A stretch of DNA of 64,000 bases from JANXQG01 sp963719885 (GCA_963719885.1 CAVRDP010000028.1:62001-126000), one strand, 5' to 3'. Positions 8,224-17,423 are shown, counted from the stretch's first letter. The notes: a model not told the origin generated them from the letters alone. Translations and numbers: made by a program.

Positions 8224-9332
8224 TTACTTTTCAAACCGCGGATTATACTTCATCCCGAACGTCTCCGCCACCGCCCGGTTGGTCACTTCGCCTTCAAAAA
8301 GGTTGATCGCGCGGGCGACCGGGGGCAGGCTTTCCGCGGCGGCCGCGAGGCCGCGGTTGGCGATTTGCAAGGCCCAGGAGAGCGTGACGTTGCACAGGGC
8401 GTAGGTGCTCGTGCGGCCGACGGCGCCGGGCATGTTGGTCACGCAATAGTGCAGCACGTCGTCGACCAGGAAGGTCGGATTGCTGTGCGTCGTCGGCCGG
8501 CTCGTGGCCACGCAGCCCCCCTGGTCGATGGCCACGTCGATGATCACGCTGCCGGGCTTCATCAGCTTGAGGTCATCGCGCTCGATGAGCCGCGGGGCCT
8601 TGGCGCCGGGAACCAGCACCGAGCCGATCACCAGGTCCGCCCGCTGGAGTTGCTGGCGGACCGTTTCGCGATCGCTGAAGAGCACGGTCACGTTGGGCGG
8701 CATGATGTCGTCCAGGTAGCGGAGCCGGTCCATGTTGACGTCCAGCAGTCCGATGTTGGCGCGGAAACCGGCGGCAATCTTGGCCGCATTCGCCCCGACT
8801 ACGCCGCCGCCCAGGATCGTAATGTGGGCCGGCTCGACACCCGGCACGCCACCCAGCAGAATGCCGCGGCCCATTTGCGGCCGTTCGAGGTACTTGGCCC
8901 CTTCCTGGATGCTCATCCGCCCGGCCACCTCGCTCATCGGCGTTAGCAGCGGCAGGCGGCCCTGGTTGTCGCGGAGCGTTTCGTAGGCTACGGCGATCAA
9001 GCCGCTTTGCAGGAGGTCCTCCGTCAGCGTGCGATTGGCAGCGAGATGGAAATAGGTGAAGACGATCTGCCCGCGCCGCAGTAAGCGGCACTCACCGGGC
9101 TGGGGCTCCTTGACCTTGACGATCATTTCCGCCTGGCCGTAGACCTCTTCGGCCGTGGCGGCCACTTCGGCGCCGTGGCGGACGTATTCGTCGTCGCTCA
9201 GGCCGGAGCCGGCGCCGCGCCCGCCTCGATCAGCACGCGGTGTCCCGCGCGGGTCAGTTCTTCCGCCCCCACGGGCAGCAGGCCGACACGGTATTCGTCG
9301 TTCTTGATTTCTTTGGGGATGCCGATAAGCAT
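8224..9332 (-). CDS. ald: Alanine dehydrogenase (one-base frameshift)
   Basis: This enzyme performs NAD-dependent interconversion of L-alanine with pyruvate and ammonia. The larger open frame begins at MAATAEEVYGQAEMIVKVKEP; reverse-strand reading upstream from ATG 9332 gives the missing N-terminus MLIGIPKEIKNDEYRVGL up to HRVLIEAGA. One G is missing at about 9222, and SDDEYVRHGAEVAATAEEVYG then continues in frame. Joined, the protein is about 370 residues, the family norm. The Rossmann motif ITILGGGVVGANAAKIA and the DVNMDRLRYLDD stretch are intact. The ATG at 9332 is well placed. Confidence 0.88.
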
Positions 9333-9386
9333 AGCTTCTCAGTCATTTTTTCCACCGGCACGGGGTCGGTGGGGTTCTTCTCAATG

Positions 9387-9926
9387 TTATGAAACGTTAA
9401 AACCGGCAATGCGGCGGCGTGGTTCTTCGGGCTTTTGCAGCATGGCATTGAGGGCCTGGAGGATGGATTGAATCTGTTGGTCGTGCAATTGAACGGTTTG
9501 GGCCAGTCGCGTGAGTTGCTCGACCAGTTCGCCCGGTGTGGCCATCAGGCGGCGCAGACGCACGAAGGCCCGCATGATCTCGATATTCGCCCGCACGGCA
9601 GTGGGCGACCGCAGTACGCTGGAGAGCATGGCGACCCCGTGTTCGGTAAAGACCCAGGGGGGATACCGCAGGCCACCGCGGCCCGGCTTTGAGGTCACAA
9701 TTTGTGACTTCAAAGCCGTAAACTCTTGCTGCGTAAGCTGATACGCAAAATCCTCAGGGAACCGATCGGCGTTTCGCAGAACCGCCTGATTCAGTGCTTT
9801 CGTTGCCACGCCATAGAGCTGCGCCAAATCAGAATCGAGCATTACCCGCTGTCCGCGAACTATGCGGACCAGGGATTCAATTTGGTCGGGCACCACGGCA
9901 ATCTCGGTCGATTGTTTCCTTGGCAT
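9387..9926 (-). CDS. ORF6N domain protein
   Basis: The 179-residue protein has an N-terminal ORF6N domain (QIESLVRIVRGQRVMLDSDL, AQLYGVATKALNQAVLRNADRFPEDF) like the DNA-binding domains of phage antirepressors and KilA-N relatives. The C-terminus is predicted to be helical (LVEQLTRLAQTVQLHDQQIQSILQALNAM). Such single-domain proteins are common in bacterial chromosomes and probably derive from phages. DNA binding is expected from the family; no target is known here. The ATG at 9926 is used; a TTG three codons earlier is possible. It stands alone between ald and the divergent epimerase gene. Confidence 0.82.
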   Translation of the reverse strand: MPRKQSTEIAVVPDQIESLVRIVRGQRVMLDSDLAQLYGVATKALNQAVLRNADRFPEDFAYQLTQQEFTALKSQIVTSKPGRGGLRYPPWVFTEHGVAMLSSVLRSPTAVRANIEIMRAFVRLRRLMATPGELVEQLTRLAQTVQLHDQQIQSILQALNAMLQKPEEPRRRIAGFNVS

Positions 9927-10027
9927 CGGCAGCAACCTCTCTAGTCCAGACTCACTTAATCGCTTATTCTATACGATGGAAAGTGAATGCTGAAGTCAAT
10001 TGCTGACAGTTTTTGGGAGTCAATGCG

Positions 10028-11053
10028 ATGTCGGATACGAAGAAAAACGATCTGCTTGTACTAACGGGGGCCGGGGGATTCATCGCCGGCTCGCTGGTCC
10101 GCTATTTCCAGGAAAAGGGGTTCACGCGGATTCGCGCCGTCGATAAGAAGCCGCTGCCCGATTGGTATCAGGTCCACGACGGCGTGGAAAACCTCAGTCT
10201 CGACGTGAGCGAGGAGGCCAATTGCCATCGCGTCTGTGAAGGGGCCACCGAGGTCTACAACCTGGCCGCCGACATGGGCGGCATGGGTTTCATCGAACGC
10301 TTCCGCGTGCAGTGCCTCCGCTCGGTCCTGATCAATACCCACATGGTCGAGGCCGCCTGGCGGGCCGGTTGCCAGCGCTACTTCTATTCGTCCTCGGCAT
10401 GCGCCTACAACACCGACTTGCAGAAGGATCCCAACTGCCGGGCATTGAAGGAAAGCGACGCCTATCCGGCCATGTCGGAACGCGGCTACGGCTGGGAGAA
10501 GCTGATCTCGGAGATGTTCTGCCAGGAGTATTGGGCCGAGCGGGGGATGAAGACGTTCATCGCCCGCTTCCACAACGTCTACGGTCCGAACGGCACGTGG
10601 GACGGCGGCCGCGAAAAGGCGCCGGCGGCCATTTGCCGCAAGGTGATCGAGGCCAAGGAAACCGGCAAACAGGAGATTGTGATCTGGGGCGACGGCAGGC
10701 AAACCCGCAGCTTCATGTACATCGACGATTGCGTGAACGGCATCGACCGCATCACGCACTGCGACGACCTGATCGCCACGCCCATCAACCTCGGCTCCAG
10801 CGAATTGATTCCGATCAACACGCTCGTAACGATGGCCGAAGAGATCGGCGGCGTGAAACTGAAGCGGCAATACGATCCCGACGCGCCCAAGGGCGTGGCC
10901 GGCCGCAACAGCGACAACACGATGATCAAGCGGGTCCTCGGCTGGGAACCGACCACCCCCTTCCGCACAGGTCTGGCCAAGACCTACGCCTGGATCGAAC
11001 AGCAGTATCACGATCGCAAGGCCGGCAAGCGGACCGTGAGAGACACCATCTAA
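10028..11053 (+). CDS. NAD-dependent epimerase, GDP-mannose 3,5-epimerase-like
   Basis: This 341-residue extended SDR enzyme has the Rossmann motif GAGGFIAG at about residue 15, a YFYSSSACAYN active-site strand and the catalytic pair Y154/K158 in YGWEK. NLAADMGGMGFIERF and RFHNVYGPNGTWDGGREKAPAAICRKV closely match GDP-D-mannose 3',5'-epimerases, which make GDP-L-galactose or GDP-L-gulose. The start at ATG 10028 has GGGAG eight bases upstream; an in-frame TTG at 10013 is less likely. The next gene on the strand is a GHMP-type sugar kinase, so both probably serve nucleotide-sugar synthesis for surface glycans. Confidence 0.83.
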   Translation: MSDTKKNDLLVLTGAGGFIAGSLVRYFQEKGFTRIRAVDKKPLPDWYQVHDGVENLSLDVSEEANCHRVCEGATEVYNLAADMGGMGFIERFRVQCLRSVLINTHMVEAAWRAGCQRYFYSSSACAYNTDLQKDPNCRALKESDAYPAMSERGYGWEKLISEMFCQEYWAERGMKTFIARFHNVYGPNGTWDGGREKAPAAICRKVIEAKETGKQEIVIWGDGRQTRSFMYIDDCVNGIDRITHCDDLIATPINLGSSELIPINTLVTMAEEIGGVKLKRQYDPDAPKGVAGRNSDNTMIKRVLGWEPTTPFRTGLAKTYAWIEQQYHDRKAGKRTVRDTI

Positions 11054-11054
11054 A

Positions 11055-11215
11055 AGAAATTCCAAATATCAAATTCGAAATCTCAAACAAACCCCAAATC
11101 CAAAATCCCCAAAGGCTCGAAACCCCGGCAGAGCGAGAAACAGGCGTTTTGATCATTGGTGATTTTGGATTTGTTTGGGATTTGAGATTTCGGATTTGGT
11201 GCTTCTTTTTCCTGA
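11055..11215. repeat. AT-rich intergenic inverted repeat (family I)
   Basis: The left arm has AATCTCAAACAAACCCCAAATCC and GGCTCGAAACC; the right arm reads GGATTTGTTTGGGATTTGAGATT, an almost perfect reverse complement. Its AT content contrasts sharply with the GC-rich surroundings. A relative sharing the reversed GGTTTCGAGCCTTTG and GGATTTG/CAAATCC wording lies at 31667-31822. Confidence 0.6.
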
Positions 11216-11223
11216 AGGTCTCC

Positions 11224-12039
11224 ATGTCCGCACAGCCACAAATCACTGACGTCATCGGCGCCATCCCCTATCGCATGGCCTTCGCTGGCGGGTGGATCGA
11301 CCAACCTTTCGTTTCGCGGCTGAATCCCGATCCACCGGGCTCGATGGTCGTGGTGGGACTGGAACCGACCTTCCGCTTCATGGACCGTGCCGGCATGTCG
11401 ACCGGTACGCGGAAGGTCGCCACGCGGCTGTGGAACGGCCGGCTGCCGTCCTGCCGTACCCGGCAGGCGGGTGAGCCGGCCCGGCTCGTTCGCGAGCTTT
11501 ACGAGGAAGAGAACCGCGGCCTGGCGGAACCGTCGGGCTCGCAGGACATGATCGGTCTGATCTACCCGGGCGTCAGCCGCCTGGACTTCGACGCCGCGCA
11601 CAGCGGCGGCATCTTCCCCATCCACATCGAGTCCAACAACGATCCGGCGATTGCCCGCTGGGTGGAGAACGTCGTTTCCATGGTCCCCGTGGCCCCGCGG
11701 CCCGAAGGCTACAATCCGCTGGGCATCAAGAACCTCGATCCGCATTGGATCCGCCGCCTGGGCCAATCGGGCAAGGATTGCTATAGCGCAATCGTTGCCC
11801 GCGACCTCCATGGCCTGGCCACATCGATGAACGATTGCATGGCCTGTTGGGAGTCGCTGCTGCCCTGCGTGTTGCGGCATCCCACACTGACGGTCGATCT
11901 CGTCGCGCTGCTGAGGTATTATCAGGCCAGGTATCCGGGTGCGATGTATTCCGGCTGCGGCGGCGGCTACCTGTATGTCGTTTCCGAAGAGCCGGTGCCC
12001 GGAGCGTTCCGCGTGACGGTCCGCACGGCGGCCGGCTAA
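11224..12039 (+). CDS. GHMP-family sugar kinase-like protein
   Basis: This is a 271-residue divergent GHMP-fold protein. PYRMAFAGGWIDQPF near the N-terminus matches the substrate-binding first motif of sugar GHMP kinases (compare R.SFAGGG.D), SGSQDMIGLIYPG resembles the central motif, and YSGCGGGYLYVV near the C-terminus matches the glycine-rich third motif. The usual ATP-loop motif PxxxGLGSS is not obvious, so kinase activity is uncertain. The domain starts at ATG 11224; a longer open frame upstream is a shadow of the epimerase. Residues LPSCRTRQAGE overlap a family A hairpin. It probably acts with the adjacent epimerase. Confidence 0.65.
   Translation: MSAQPQITDVIGAIPYRMAFAGGWIDQPFVSRLNPDPPGSMVVVGLEPTFRFMDRAGMSTGTRKVATRLWNGRLPSCRTRQAGEPARLVRELYEEENRGLAEPSGSQDMIGLIYPGVSRLDFDAAHSGGIFPIHIESNNDPAIARWVENVVSMVPVAPRPEGYNPLGIKNLDPHWIRRLGQSGKDCYSAIVARDLHGLATSMNDCMACWESLLPCVLRHPTLTVDLVALLRYYQARYPGAMYSGCGGGYLYVVSEEPVPGAFRVTVRTAAG
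11450..11467 (-). repeat. Family A-like coding palindrome
   Basis: CCTGCCG and CGGCAGG form a seven-base stem around TACC (GGTA on the other strand) inside the GHMP-like gene. The stem sequence differs from the other family A copies, while the RRTA loop is kept. Membership is probable, not certain. Confidence 0.5.
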
Positions 12040-12443
12040 GTGGTCGATTTCACAAATAATCGAGAAAAACTTATGGACGGCCTCTGCACAGGGACTTCCC
12101 GGGAATTGTGCGTTCGGCGCAGAATACGCGCGGGGGGCGCGTTCCAACGCGCCCAGGGATGCCCCCGGCTCGCTACGCCGGGGGCCGTTTCAAATTGCCA
12201 AAGATCAAAGTCGACCGTAAACCGGACGATTTTCGCGGTCCGGAAAAATATTCGTAAGTGCTTTTCCATGCAGCACTTACATGGGGTGGACGCCTTCATC
12301 GTGGTCCAGCACGGTGTGGTCCAAAATCGAGGTCATTCTCCGCGTCTGGCCTTCTCCCCTCGCTCGTACTCGGGAGAGGGCGGGCACCATGTACCCATGG
12401 TTGGGGGTGAGGGCCGTTTCCCTCATCCTTCATCCCTCATCCT
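12040..12443. other. Intergenic region, no gene seen
   Basis: No convincing coding potential was seen on either strand. It holds a GC hairpin near 12164-12188 (CCCCCGGC and GCCGGGGG arms), a family A hairpin at 12386-12401 and short CTTCATCC-type direct repeats just before the terminase remnant. Confidence 0.5.
12386..12401 (-). repeat. Family A palindrome (intergenic copy)
   Basis: ACCATG-TACC-CATGGT on the plus strand is, on the minus strand, ACCATG-GGTA-CATGGT followed by GCCC. It is one of only two copies of this family outside coding sequence. Confidence 0.65.
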
Positions 12444-13880
12444 TCATCCTTCCTCCATCTCCAAGGGCAGCCGAATACACATCTCCAAGGCGTCCGGCCC
12501 GTCGTCGTGATCGCCCAGCGGAAAATCCATGAGCTGATCGACCAGCAGCCGGCAGCCGGGCGAGTCGGCCTTGAACCGCAACTCGCGATTGAGCACGTAC
12601 TGGCTCAGCCGGCGGATGCGGGCGATCTTGCTGAAGCCCCGCGACATCATCTTCTAAATCGACCACCGCAGGGCGTATTCCTCGCCGCACTGCCGCACGA
12701 ACTCATGGACCAGCAATTCCTGGAACTGTTCGGCCTCGATGCCCACGAAATCAGGCTTTTTCTGCTCGCAGAAGAGCAGCGTTTTGCGGACGAGTTGGTC
12801 CAGCACGATGTGGTCCAAAATCGCGTCCACGTACAGCAGTTTGTCCTTGCCCACGCCCAGGAAGACGATCGCCGAGTAGTCGCCCTGCTTGTCGCTTTTG
12901 CCCTTGCTGGCGTCGACGCAGACCACCCGCAGGTCGAATTCCCGCGGCCACTTCTCCGGCTGCACCCAGATCCACTCGCCAAAACACGACGCCGGCCATT
13001 CCGCCATCGAGGCGTCGCTGGGGTTCTGCTGGTAGAGCGCCGCGTAGGCCTTGGCGTCCTGCTGGCGGATGATCTCCAGGTCGGCGGCCGACTTGAACTG
13101 CGGCCACAGTGGCTCGCCCGGGCGGCGCGTGTCGCGCGGGTCGCCGCGCTCCCCTTCACGAATGGCGGGCAGGCAGAGGATTTCCCACTGGTCGGCCGCG
13201 CGGTCGGCCATCTTCCGCAAGAGGCGGCCGGCCAGGTCGTCGCGATGCCAGCGAGTATGCGTGAGGACGATCCAGGCCTGGGCCGAGAGGCGGCTGTAGA
13301 GGTCGTTGGCGTACCAATCCCAGATCCGTTGCCGGATCTTGGCGCTATCGGCGTCCTGGCGCTTGCCGAAGGGGTCGTCGATGATTGCCCCGTCGGCCGC
13401 GTTGCCGGCGATCGACTTACCGACTCCCGCCGAGCGTAGACCGCCGCGGTGGCCCTGGATTTCGAACAGGCTGAGCGTGCGGCGGGCCTCCACCCGGGCG
13501 GCCGTGCGGACCGACCGGTCGCTTAGCCGGCAATCGGGGAACAGGTTCCGGTAGGCGTTGTCGCATACTATCCGCTGCACGTCGCGGTTCATGCTGGTCG
13601 CCAGGTCGTTGGTGTGCGAGCTGCCGATCAACCGCAGCTCCGGATTCCGCCCCAGGACGAACGCCGGGAAGCGGCGGCTCACCAGCTCGCTCTTGCCGTG
13701 TTGCGGGGGCAGGAAGATCATCAGCCGCGCGCAAAGGCCCGCCGCCACCCGGTCCAACCTCTCCGCCAGCAGCTCGTGGTGCCAGTTCACCCGGTAGTCC
13801 GGCTTGGTGTACTTCGTGAACTCCATCAGGTTCATCCGCGCCATTTTCACCCGCGCGAGGCGCTGCCTCGCACGCAACAT
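12444..13880 (-). pseudogene. Phage terminase large subunit, interrupted by an in-frame TAG
   Basis: TerL packages phage DNA using an ATPase and a nuclease domain. The ATPase Walker A-like loop is FLPPQHGKSELVSRR, GAIIDDPF serves as the acidic strand, and the nuclease domain has CVDASKGKSDKQGDYSAIV and HDDGPDALEMCIRL. The frame stops at a TAG (12654-12656) after EEYALRWSI and resumes in the same frame with KMMSRGFSKIARIRRLSQYV, which carries the last catalytic aspartate. Either the gene is dead or the stop is a sequence error. I take ATG 13880 as start; no portal or capsid gene follows, so it is a prophage relic. Confidence 0.8.
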
Positions 13881-14214
13881 CGATCGCTCGCAGTTCTTCG
13901 TAGCTCTTGTCGGCAAGATCATCTTCGGTCAACTCCTCCCCTTGAATCGGACCTTCTTTTTCCCCGCTTTCCGCCTCGGCGGGCATTCCCATCTCCTTCA
14001 GTAACTTGGCGGTCGCATCCAGGGCGGCCTGGGCGCGGGTCAGCCAGGCGGGGTTGCCGGCCCGGGTCTTGGTGCGGAGTGACCGCTTGTTTTTCGAATC
14101 GTCGCCGGGGCAGTCGGTGACCGTGCGAATTTCCTCGTCGGCCTGCGAGCGGTCCAGGCCCTCCAGCGCCTTGCGGTAGATCGTGTCGTAGCGCTCGTTC
14201 AGTTTGTCGATCAT
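13879..14214 (-). CDS. Small helical protein upstream of terminase (possible small terminase subunit or fused N-terminus)
   Basis: The roughly 112 meaningful residues start MIDKLNERYDTIYRKALEGL and are charged and predicted helical, with KSYEELRAID at the end. Beyond that point the open frame overlaps the terminase in another frame and is not protein-like. The position suggests a small terminase-like or DNA-recognition subunit. The two frames meet exactly at GCGATCGATG (13880), so an indel may have split one long terminase protein in two. No family was firmly recognised. Confidence 0.45.
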
Positions 14215-14821
14215 TTCCAGGGTCTCCTTTTCCCGTCTGTAGTTACGGAATAATACGAATTAGCCGGCGATTTGCTACAGTGGGGATCGCTCCGGAAGGG
14301 CCTGACGGGGCGCCAGCGGCGTCGCAAGGCGTTGCCTGCCACGACCTTAGGGCAATCCGAGAAAAACGGCGGATTGCCGGGGATTTGAACGGAAAAAACG
14401 CACGAAAAATCTCCCTCCGATGGCGGGTTTCGTGCTGCGCCGATGGTCGTTTCAAGCACCGACTGGCGGCTCGCGGTGGAGAGGAAGAAGGCGAGGGGAC
14501 AAAAGGCGGCAGGGGACGCGACAAAGAACTCGGCCTGCAAACGCCACCACCGGGCCTGCTAATGCCCCCGGCTTGCGGTCTGTCGATTTAGTCGCGAGAG
14601 ACACCGATAAATTACGTCAACGCCGTCGTCCCCTGCGGCTCCCGTTTCCGTCGTGCTAGGGGTCACTTCCGTTGGGCCGGGGTTTGCAGAAGACCCGAAT
14701 ATAACCATTTTGCGGGAAACACATGGGCTAGAAGGCTTATCCCCGGTGACTATGCACGACGGTTCTGGTATAGTGCAAGCAATCCAGGAACCGCCCAAAC
14801 CGCGCGCTATTGCCGCCTGCC
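14215..14821. other. Intergenic region, no gene seen
   Basis: About 600 bases between the terminase remnant and the Rpn-type gene contain only short overlapping open frames with unlikely composition. I see no hairpin family or RNA gene. It is probably eroded mobile-element DNA. Confidence 0.45.
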
Positions 14822-15712
14822 ATGCCGCTTGGAATAAGCCCCCTTAACGACTTCGCCTTCAAGAAGACCTTTGGTTCGCCGGAGAACCACCCATGCCTGA
14901 TCAGCTTGCTCAACGCGATTCTCCGGCCGAAAGAGCCGATTGTCGATGTCACCGTCGAGAACCCGTTCAACCTCAAGGATTTCCAGGAAGACAAGCTCTC
15001 GGTTCTCGACATCAAGGCGATTGATCGGACGGGGGCGATCTACGACGTGGAAATGCAACTGACCACCTACGAGGGCCTGGTACAGCGGATGGTCTTTTAC
15101 GGGTGCGATCTGTACGCCGGCCAACTTCAAAAGGGAAAGAAACACAAGACCCTCAATCCGGTCTATACGATCTGGCTGGTCAACGGTATCCTGTGGCCCG
15201 ACGCGACTGCGGTCCACCATGCCTTTCGCCTGACCGACAAGGAATCAGGCCGGGTTTTGGCCGGAACATTGGAGATTCACGCGCTGGAGCTGGCGCGGTA
15301 TAATCGAAGAGAGTCGGATCTCCGCTCGGCCAGCGAGTTGGACTGCTGGTTGTACTGGCTGCTGCACGCCCACGCGTACGAACCAGGGGCGCTGCTGAGG
15401 TTGTTGCCGCAGCCCACGATACAGCAAGCGACGAAAACGCTCATTAGGATTGCACAGATTACCGAGGACAAAGCGATGTACGATGCACGGGAAAGAGCGA
15501 TTCAAGACCGGGAATGGGAACTCGAAGCGCGTGAGCGCAAGGGTGAGACCAAGGGTGAGATCAAGGGCGAGATCCGAATGATCCGAACGCTTCAAGGTCT
15601 GCTCGGCGTGGCTCCCACCGACGAACAGGAACTCCAATCAAGAAGCTTGGAGCAGTTACAGGCGATGACGAGCGACCTCCAGGAGAAGCTCCGCACTCGC
15701 ACGCCTTCGTAA
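14822..15712 (+). CDS. Rpn/PD-(D/E)XK family nuclease-transposase (PDDEXK_2 type)
   Basis: The 296-residue protein belongs to the recombination-promoting nuclease / putative transposase group. Hallmarks are the N-terminal LGISPLNDFAFKKTFGSPEN, the VLDIKAIDRTGAIYDVEMQ core, which supplies the D and E-x-Q nuclease residues, and the later TYEGLVQRMVFYGCDLYAGQ. The C-terminal hinge holds the repeat GETKGEIKGEIRMIR, the region that slips in this family. Related proteins cleave DNA and stimulate recombination. ATG 14822 is preferred over 14810 because the conserved motif starts there. It lies among mobile remnants. Confidence 0.85.
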   Translation: MPLGISPLNDFAFKKTFGSPENHPCLISLLNAILRPKEPIVDVTVENPFNLKDFQEDKLSVLDIKAIDRTGAIYDVEMQLTTYEGLVQRMVFYGCDLYAGQLQKGKKHKTLNPVYTIWLVNGILWPDATAVHHAFRLTDKESGRVLAGTLEIHALELARYNRRESDLRSASELDCWLYWLLHAHAYEPGALLRLLPQPTIQQATKTLIRIAQITEDKAMYDARERAIQDREWELEARERKGETKGEIKGEIRMIRTLQGLLGVAPTDEQELQSRSLEQLQAMTSDLQEKLRTRTPS

Positions 15713-15886
15713 TCGACGCGAAGCATCACAAGCCGGAACGAGTCGGCGGCCTACAAGTCCGGCGTCTCCATCTTTCTTTCCTTCATCTTCCTTTCTTGCT
15801 CTCGGTCAACGGCCGGCGCTTCTGGTCTTGACGGCTCGTTCATCTGGCGTCGGGCATGGTACAATGGGCAAATTGGACTGAATCGC

Positions 15887-15975
15887 GGGACACGATACCA
15901 GTTTTCGGATAAGCCAGTATCGTGTCCCCCGATTTCGATTTGATTTCGATAAACCAGCATCGTGTCCCCCGATTT
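15887..15975. repeat. Family D hairpin plus half-copy
   Basis: GGGACACGATAC at 15887 pairs with GTATCGTGTCCC ending at 15928. A second right-arm copy (ACCAGCATCGTGTCCCCCGATTT) follows at 15952-15975 as a direct repeat. A cleaner copy of the same element lies at 17036-17079. Confidence 0.7.
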
Positions 15976-15979
15976 AAGT

Positions 15980-16294
15980 TACGTGGAACTGGAGGGGGCG
16001 CCGGACCTGGTCGTGGAAATCGTCAGCGATAGTTCTGTCGCCAAGGACACGTAGCGGTTGTCGCTCGCGTACTGGCAGGCGGGGGTCACGGAGTACTGGC
16101 TGGTGGACGTGCGCGGCGAAAGGCTCTCCTTTCAGATTTACTCGCGCGGCGCAACCTCCTATGGACCGGTGGCGGCGGATCACGAGGGGTTTCAACGGTC
16201 CGCGGTCTTCGACCGGCGGTTTCGCCTGGGTCGCCGGCGGAACACGCGAGGACGACTGGTGTTCGATCTGCAATCGCGGCAGTGTGACCGCTAA
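15980..16294 (+). pseudogene. Uma2-family (DUF820) endonuclease remnant
   Basis: The reading frame VELEGAPDLVVEIVSDSSVAKDT, stop, RLSLAYWQAGVTEYWLVDVRGE matches the C-terminal two-thirds of Uma2-family PD-(D/E)XK proteins (compare PDLVVEVVSDSS.KD...K...Y..AGV.EYW). The N-terminal third is absent, replaced by the family D repeat, and a TAG sits where a Lys or Arg codon is expected. It is therefore a truncated, nonsense-interrupted relic. The in-frame continuation to 16294 lacks further disruptions, so decay is recent or partly due to error. Confidence 0.7.
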
Positions 16295-16346
16295 GCAATC
16301 GCTGCTATAATGTTGATGGATACAAACACGAAGGGAGGAAACCACG

Positions 16347-16625
16347 ATGGCTACGCCGACGGCAAGTTACGTTCCCAGCGAATTCGCCCGCCGCGGTCAG
16401 GAAATCTACGATCGCGTCGTCAAATCCAAGCTCAATCCGGACAACGTCGACAAGTTTGTGGCAATTGATATTCAATCCGGCGATTATGAGATTGATTGCG
16501 ATGATTATGCCGCGATAGAACGCCTCCGCGCACGGCGGCGCGACGCACAAACATGGCTGATGCGCGTCGGGTCGCCGACAACCTATCGGTTCGGGTGGCG
16601 TCCTGTCGCGGGAGAATCGGTATGA
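16347..16625 (+). CDS. Small hypothetical protein, partner of aspartic protease
   Basis: This 92-residue soluble protein begins MATPTASYVPSEFARRGQEIYDRVV; KYVAIDI-like VDKFVAIDIQSGDYEIDCDDYAAIERL forms its core. Small proteins with this core commonly precede clan AA aspartic proteases and Uma2-like genes in accessory regions. The function is unknown; an antitoxin-like role is only a guess. The stop overlaps the start of the protease gene by four bases (ATGA), which indicates translational coupling. A GGAGG-type ribosome-binding site lies upstream (AAGGGAGGAAACCACG). Confidence 0.68.
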   Translation: MATPTASYVPSEFARRGQEIYDRVVKSKLNPDNVDKFVAIDIQSGDYEIDCDDYAAIERLRARRRDAQTWLMRVGSPTTYRFGWRPVAGESV

Positions 16626-16993
16626 TCCGTGGGTCGGTCAATCCCCGACATGAGATCGTTTTTCGCATCACGATTCGTGATTCTCAGGGTAATCCGCACG
16701 AGATGGAAACGATCCTGGATACCGGCTTCAACGGCGCACTGACTTTGCCCTCCGCCACGATACACCAATTGGGTTTGCCGTGGGCGTCGCGAGCAAGCGT
16801 AGCGCTTGCCGATGGCAGCATTGGTGAATTCGACGTTTACGACGCGACAGTAATTTGGGACGGCGTGCCGAGATCAATCACAGTCGATGTCATGGATACT
16901 GCGCCGTTGCTTGGAATGAGACTTCTGGTCGGCTACGACCTGCACGCTCGCGTGCTCGACGGGGGCCAGGCGACACTCACAGCCGTGCCGTGA
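16622..16993 (+). CDS. Clan AA retropepsin-like aspartic protease
   Basis: The 123-residue single-domain protein has the aspartic protease signature ILDTGFNGALTLP (catalytic D in D-T-G near residue 30) and a second hydrophobic strand TAPLLGMRLLVGYDLHARV typical of the bacterial retropepsin-like group. These act as homodimers and their substrates are mostly unknown. It overlaps the preceding 92-residue gene by ATGA and forms a two-gene operon with it. A strong hairpin lies 40 bases after the stop, between this gene and the convergent one. Confidence 0.8.
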   Translation: MIRGSVNPRHEIVFRITIRDSQGNPHEMETILDTGFNGALTLPSATIHQLGLPWASRASVALADGSIGEFDVYDATVIWDGVPRSITVDVMDTAPLLGMRLLVGYDLHARVLDGGQATLTAVP

Positions 16994-17035
16994 GTAGCTC
17001 GCCCCATGCAATCTGGGGACATGCAATCAGGGATG

Positions 17036-17079
17036 GGGGCACGATACCAGTTTCGCAACGAAACTGGTATCGTGTCCCC
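17036..17079. repeat. Family D hairpin between convergent genes
   Basis: Twenty-base arms (ACGATACCAGTTTCG with its complement CGAAACTGGTATCGT at the core) enclose the loop CAA. There is one mismatch near the base. Its position between convergent stops would suit a bidirectional terminator, though it lacks T-tracts and belongs to a dispersed repeat. Confidence 0.75.
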
Positions 17080-17084
17080 TCCCG

Positions 17085-17423
17085 CTAGCGAATGACAGTA
17101 TATCCATATTCGGAGCGTTCCAATGCCTCTTTGCAACGTTTAAGAATATTGTCGCGATCAAGCTTGGAGACGTTAACCTTAGGGAACCGAGAGACTGCAT
17201 CGGCCACAGACACATTGTAGACGCGCACCTTGACGGGCCTACCAGGAGTGATTTGGGGGGCTTTGTACCGTTCGCGAATGTCGACAGGCGAACCGTTCGC
17301 GTCGAAACCGTCCGGGGGGACTTGAATTTCAAAGTCGTCCGCCGAAAGCGAGATCGTTTTGTCGCTCAGTACCTTGTACTGGACCAGCACCACGCAGGAG
17401 TGAGAATAATCGACTGTGCTCAT
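17085..17423 (-). CDS. Hypothetical protein
   Basis: I do not recognise this 112-residue protein. It begins MSTVDYSHSCVVLVQYKVLS and contains charged beta-rich sequence with VKVRVYNVSVADAVSRFPKVN and a short C-terminal helix RDNILKRCKEALERSEYGY. There is no signal peptide or membrane segment. It lies in the accessory island on the minus strand, converging with the aspartic protease operon. Confidence 0.5.
   Translation of the reverse strand: MSTVDYSHSCVVLVQYKVLSDKTISLSADDFEIQVPPDGFDANGSPVDIRERYKAPQITPGRPVKVRVYNVSVADAVSRFPKVNVSKLDRDNILKRCKEALERSEYGYTVIR

Noticed and set aside
16080..16110. GGAGTACTGG sequence resembling family A
   Set aside because: It encodes the conserved EYWLVD of Uma2 proteins and lacks the six-base stem, so it is normal coding sequence.
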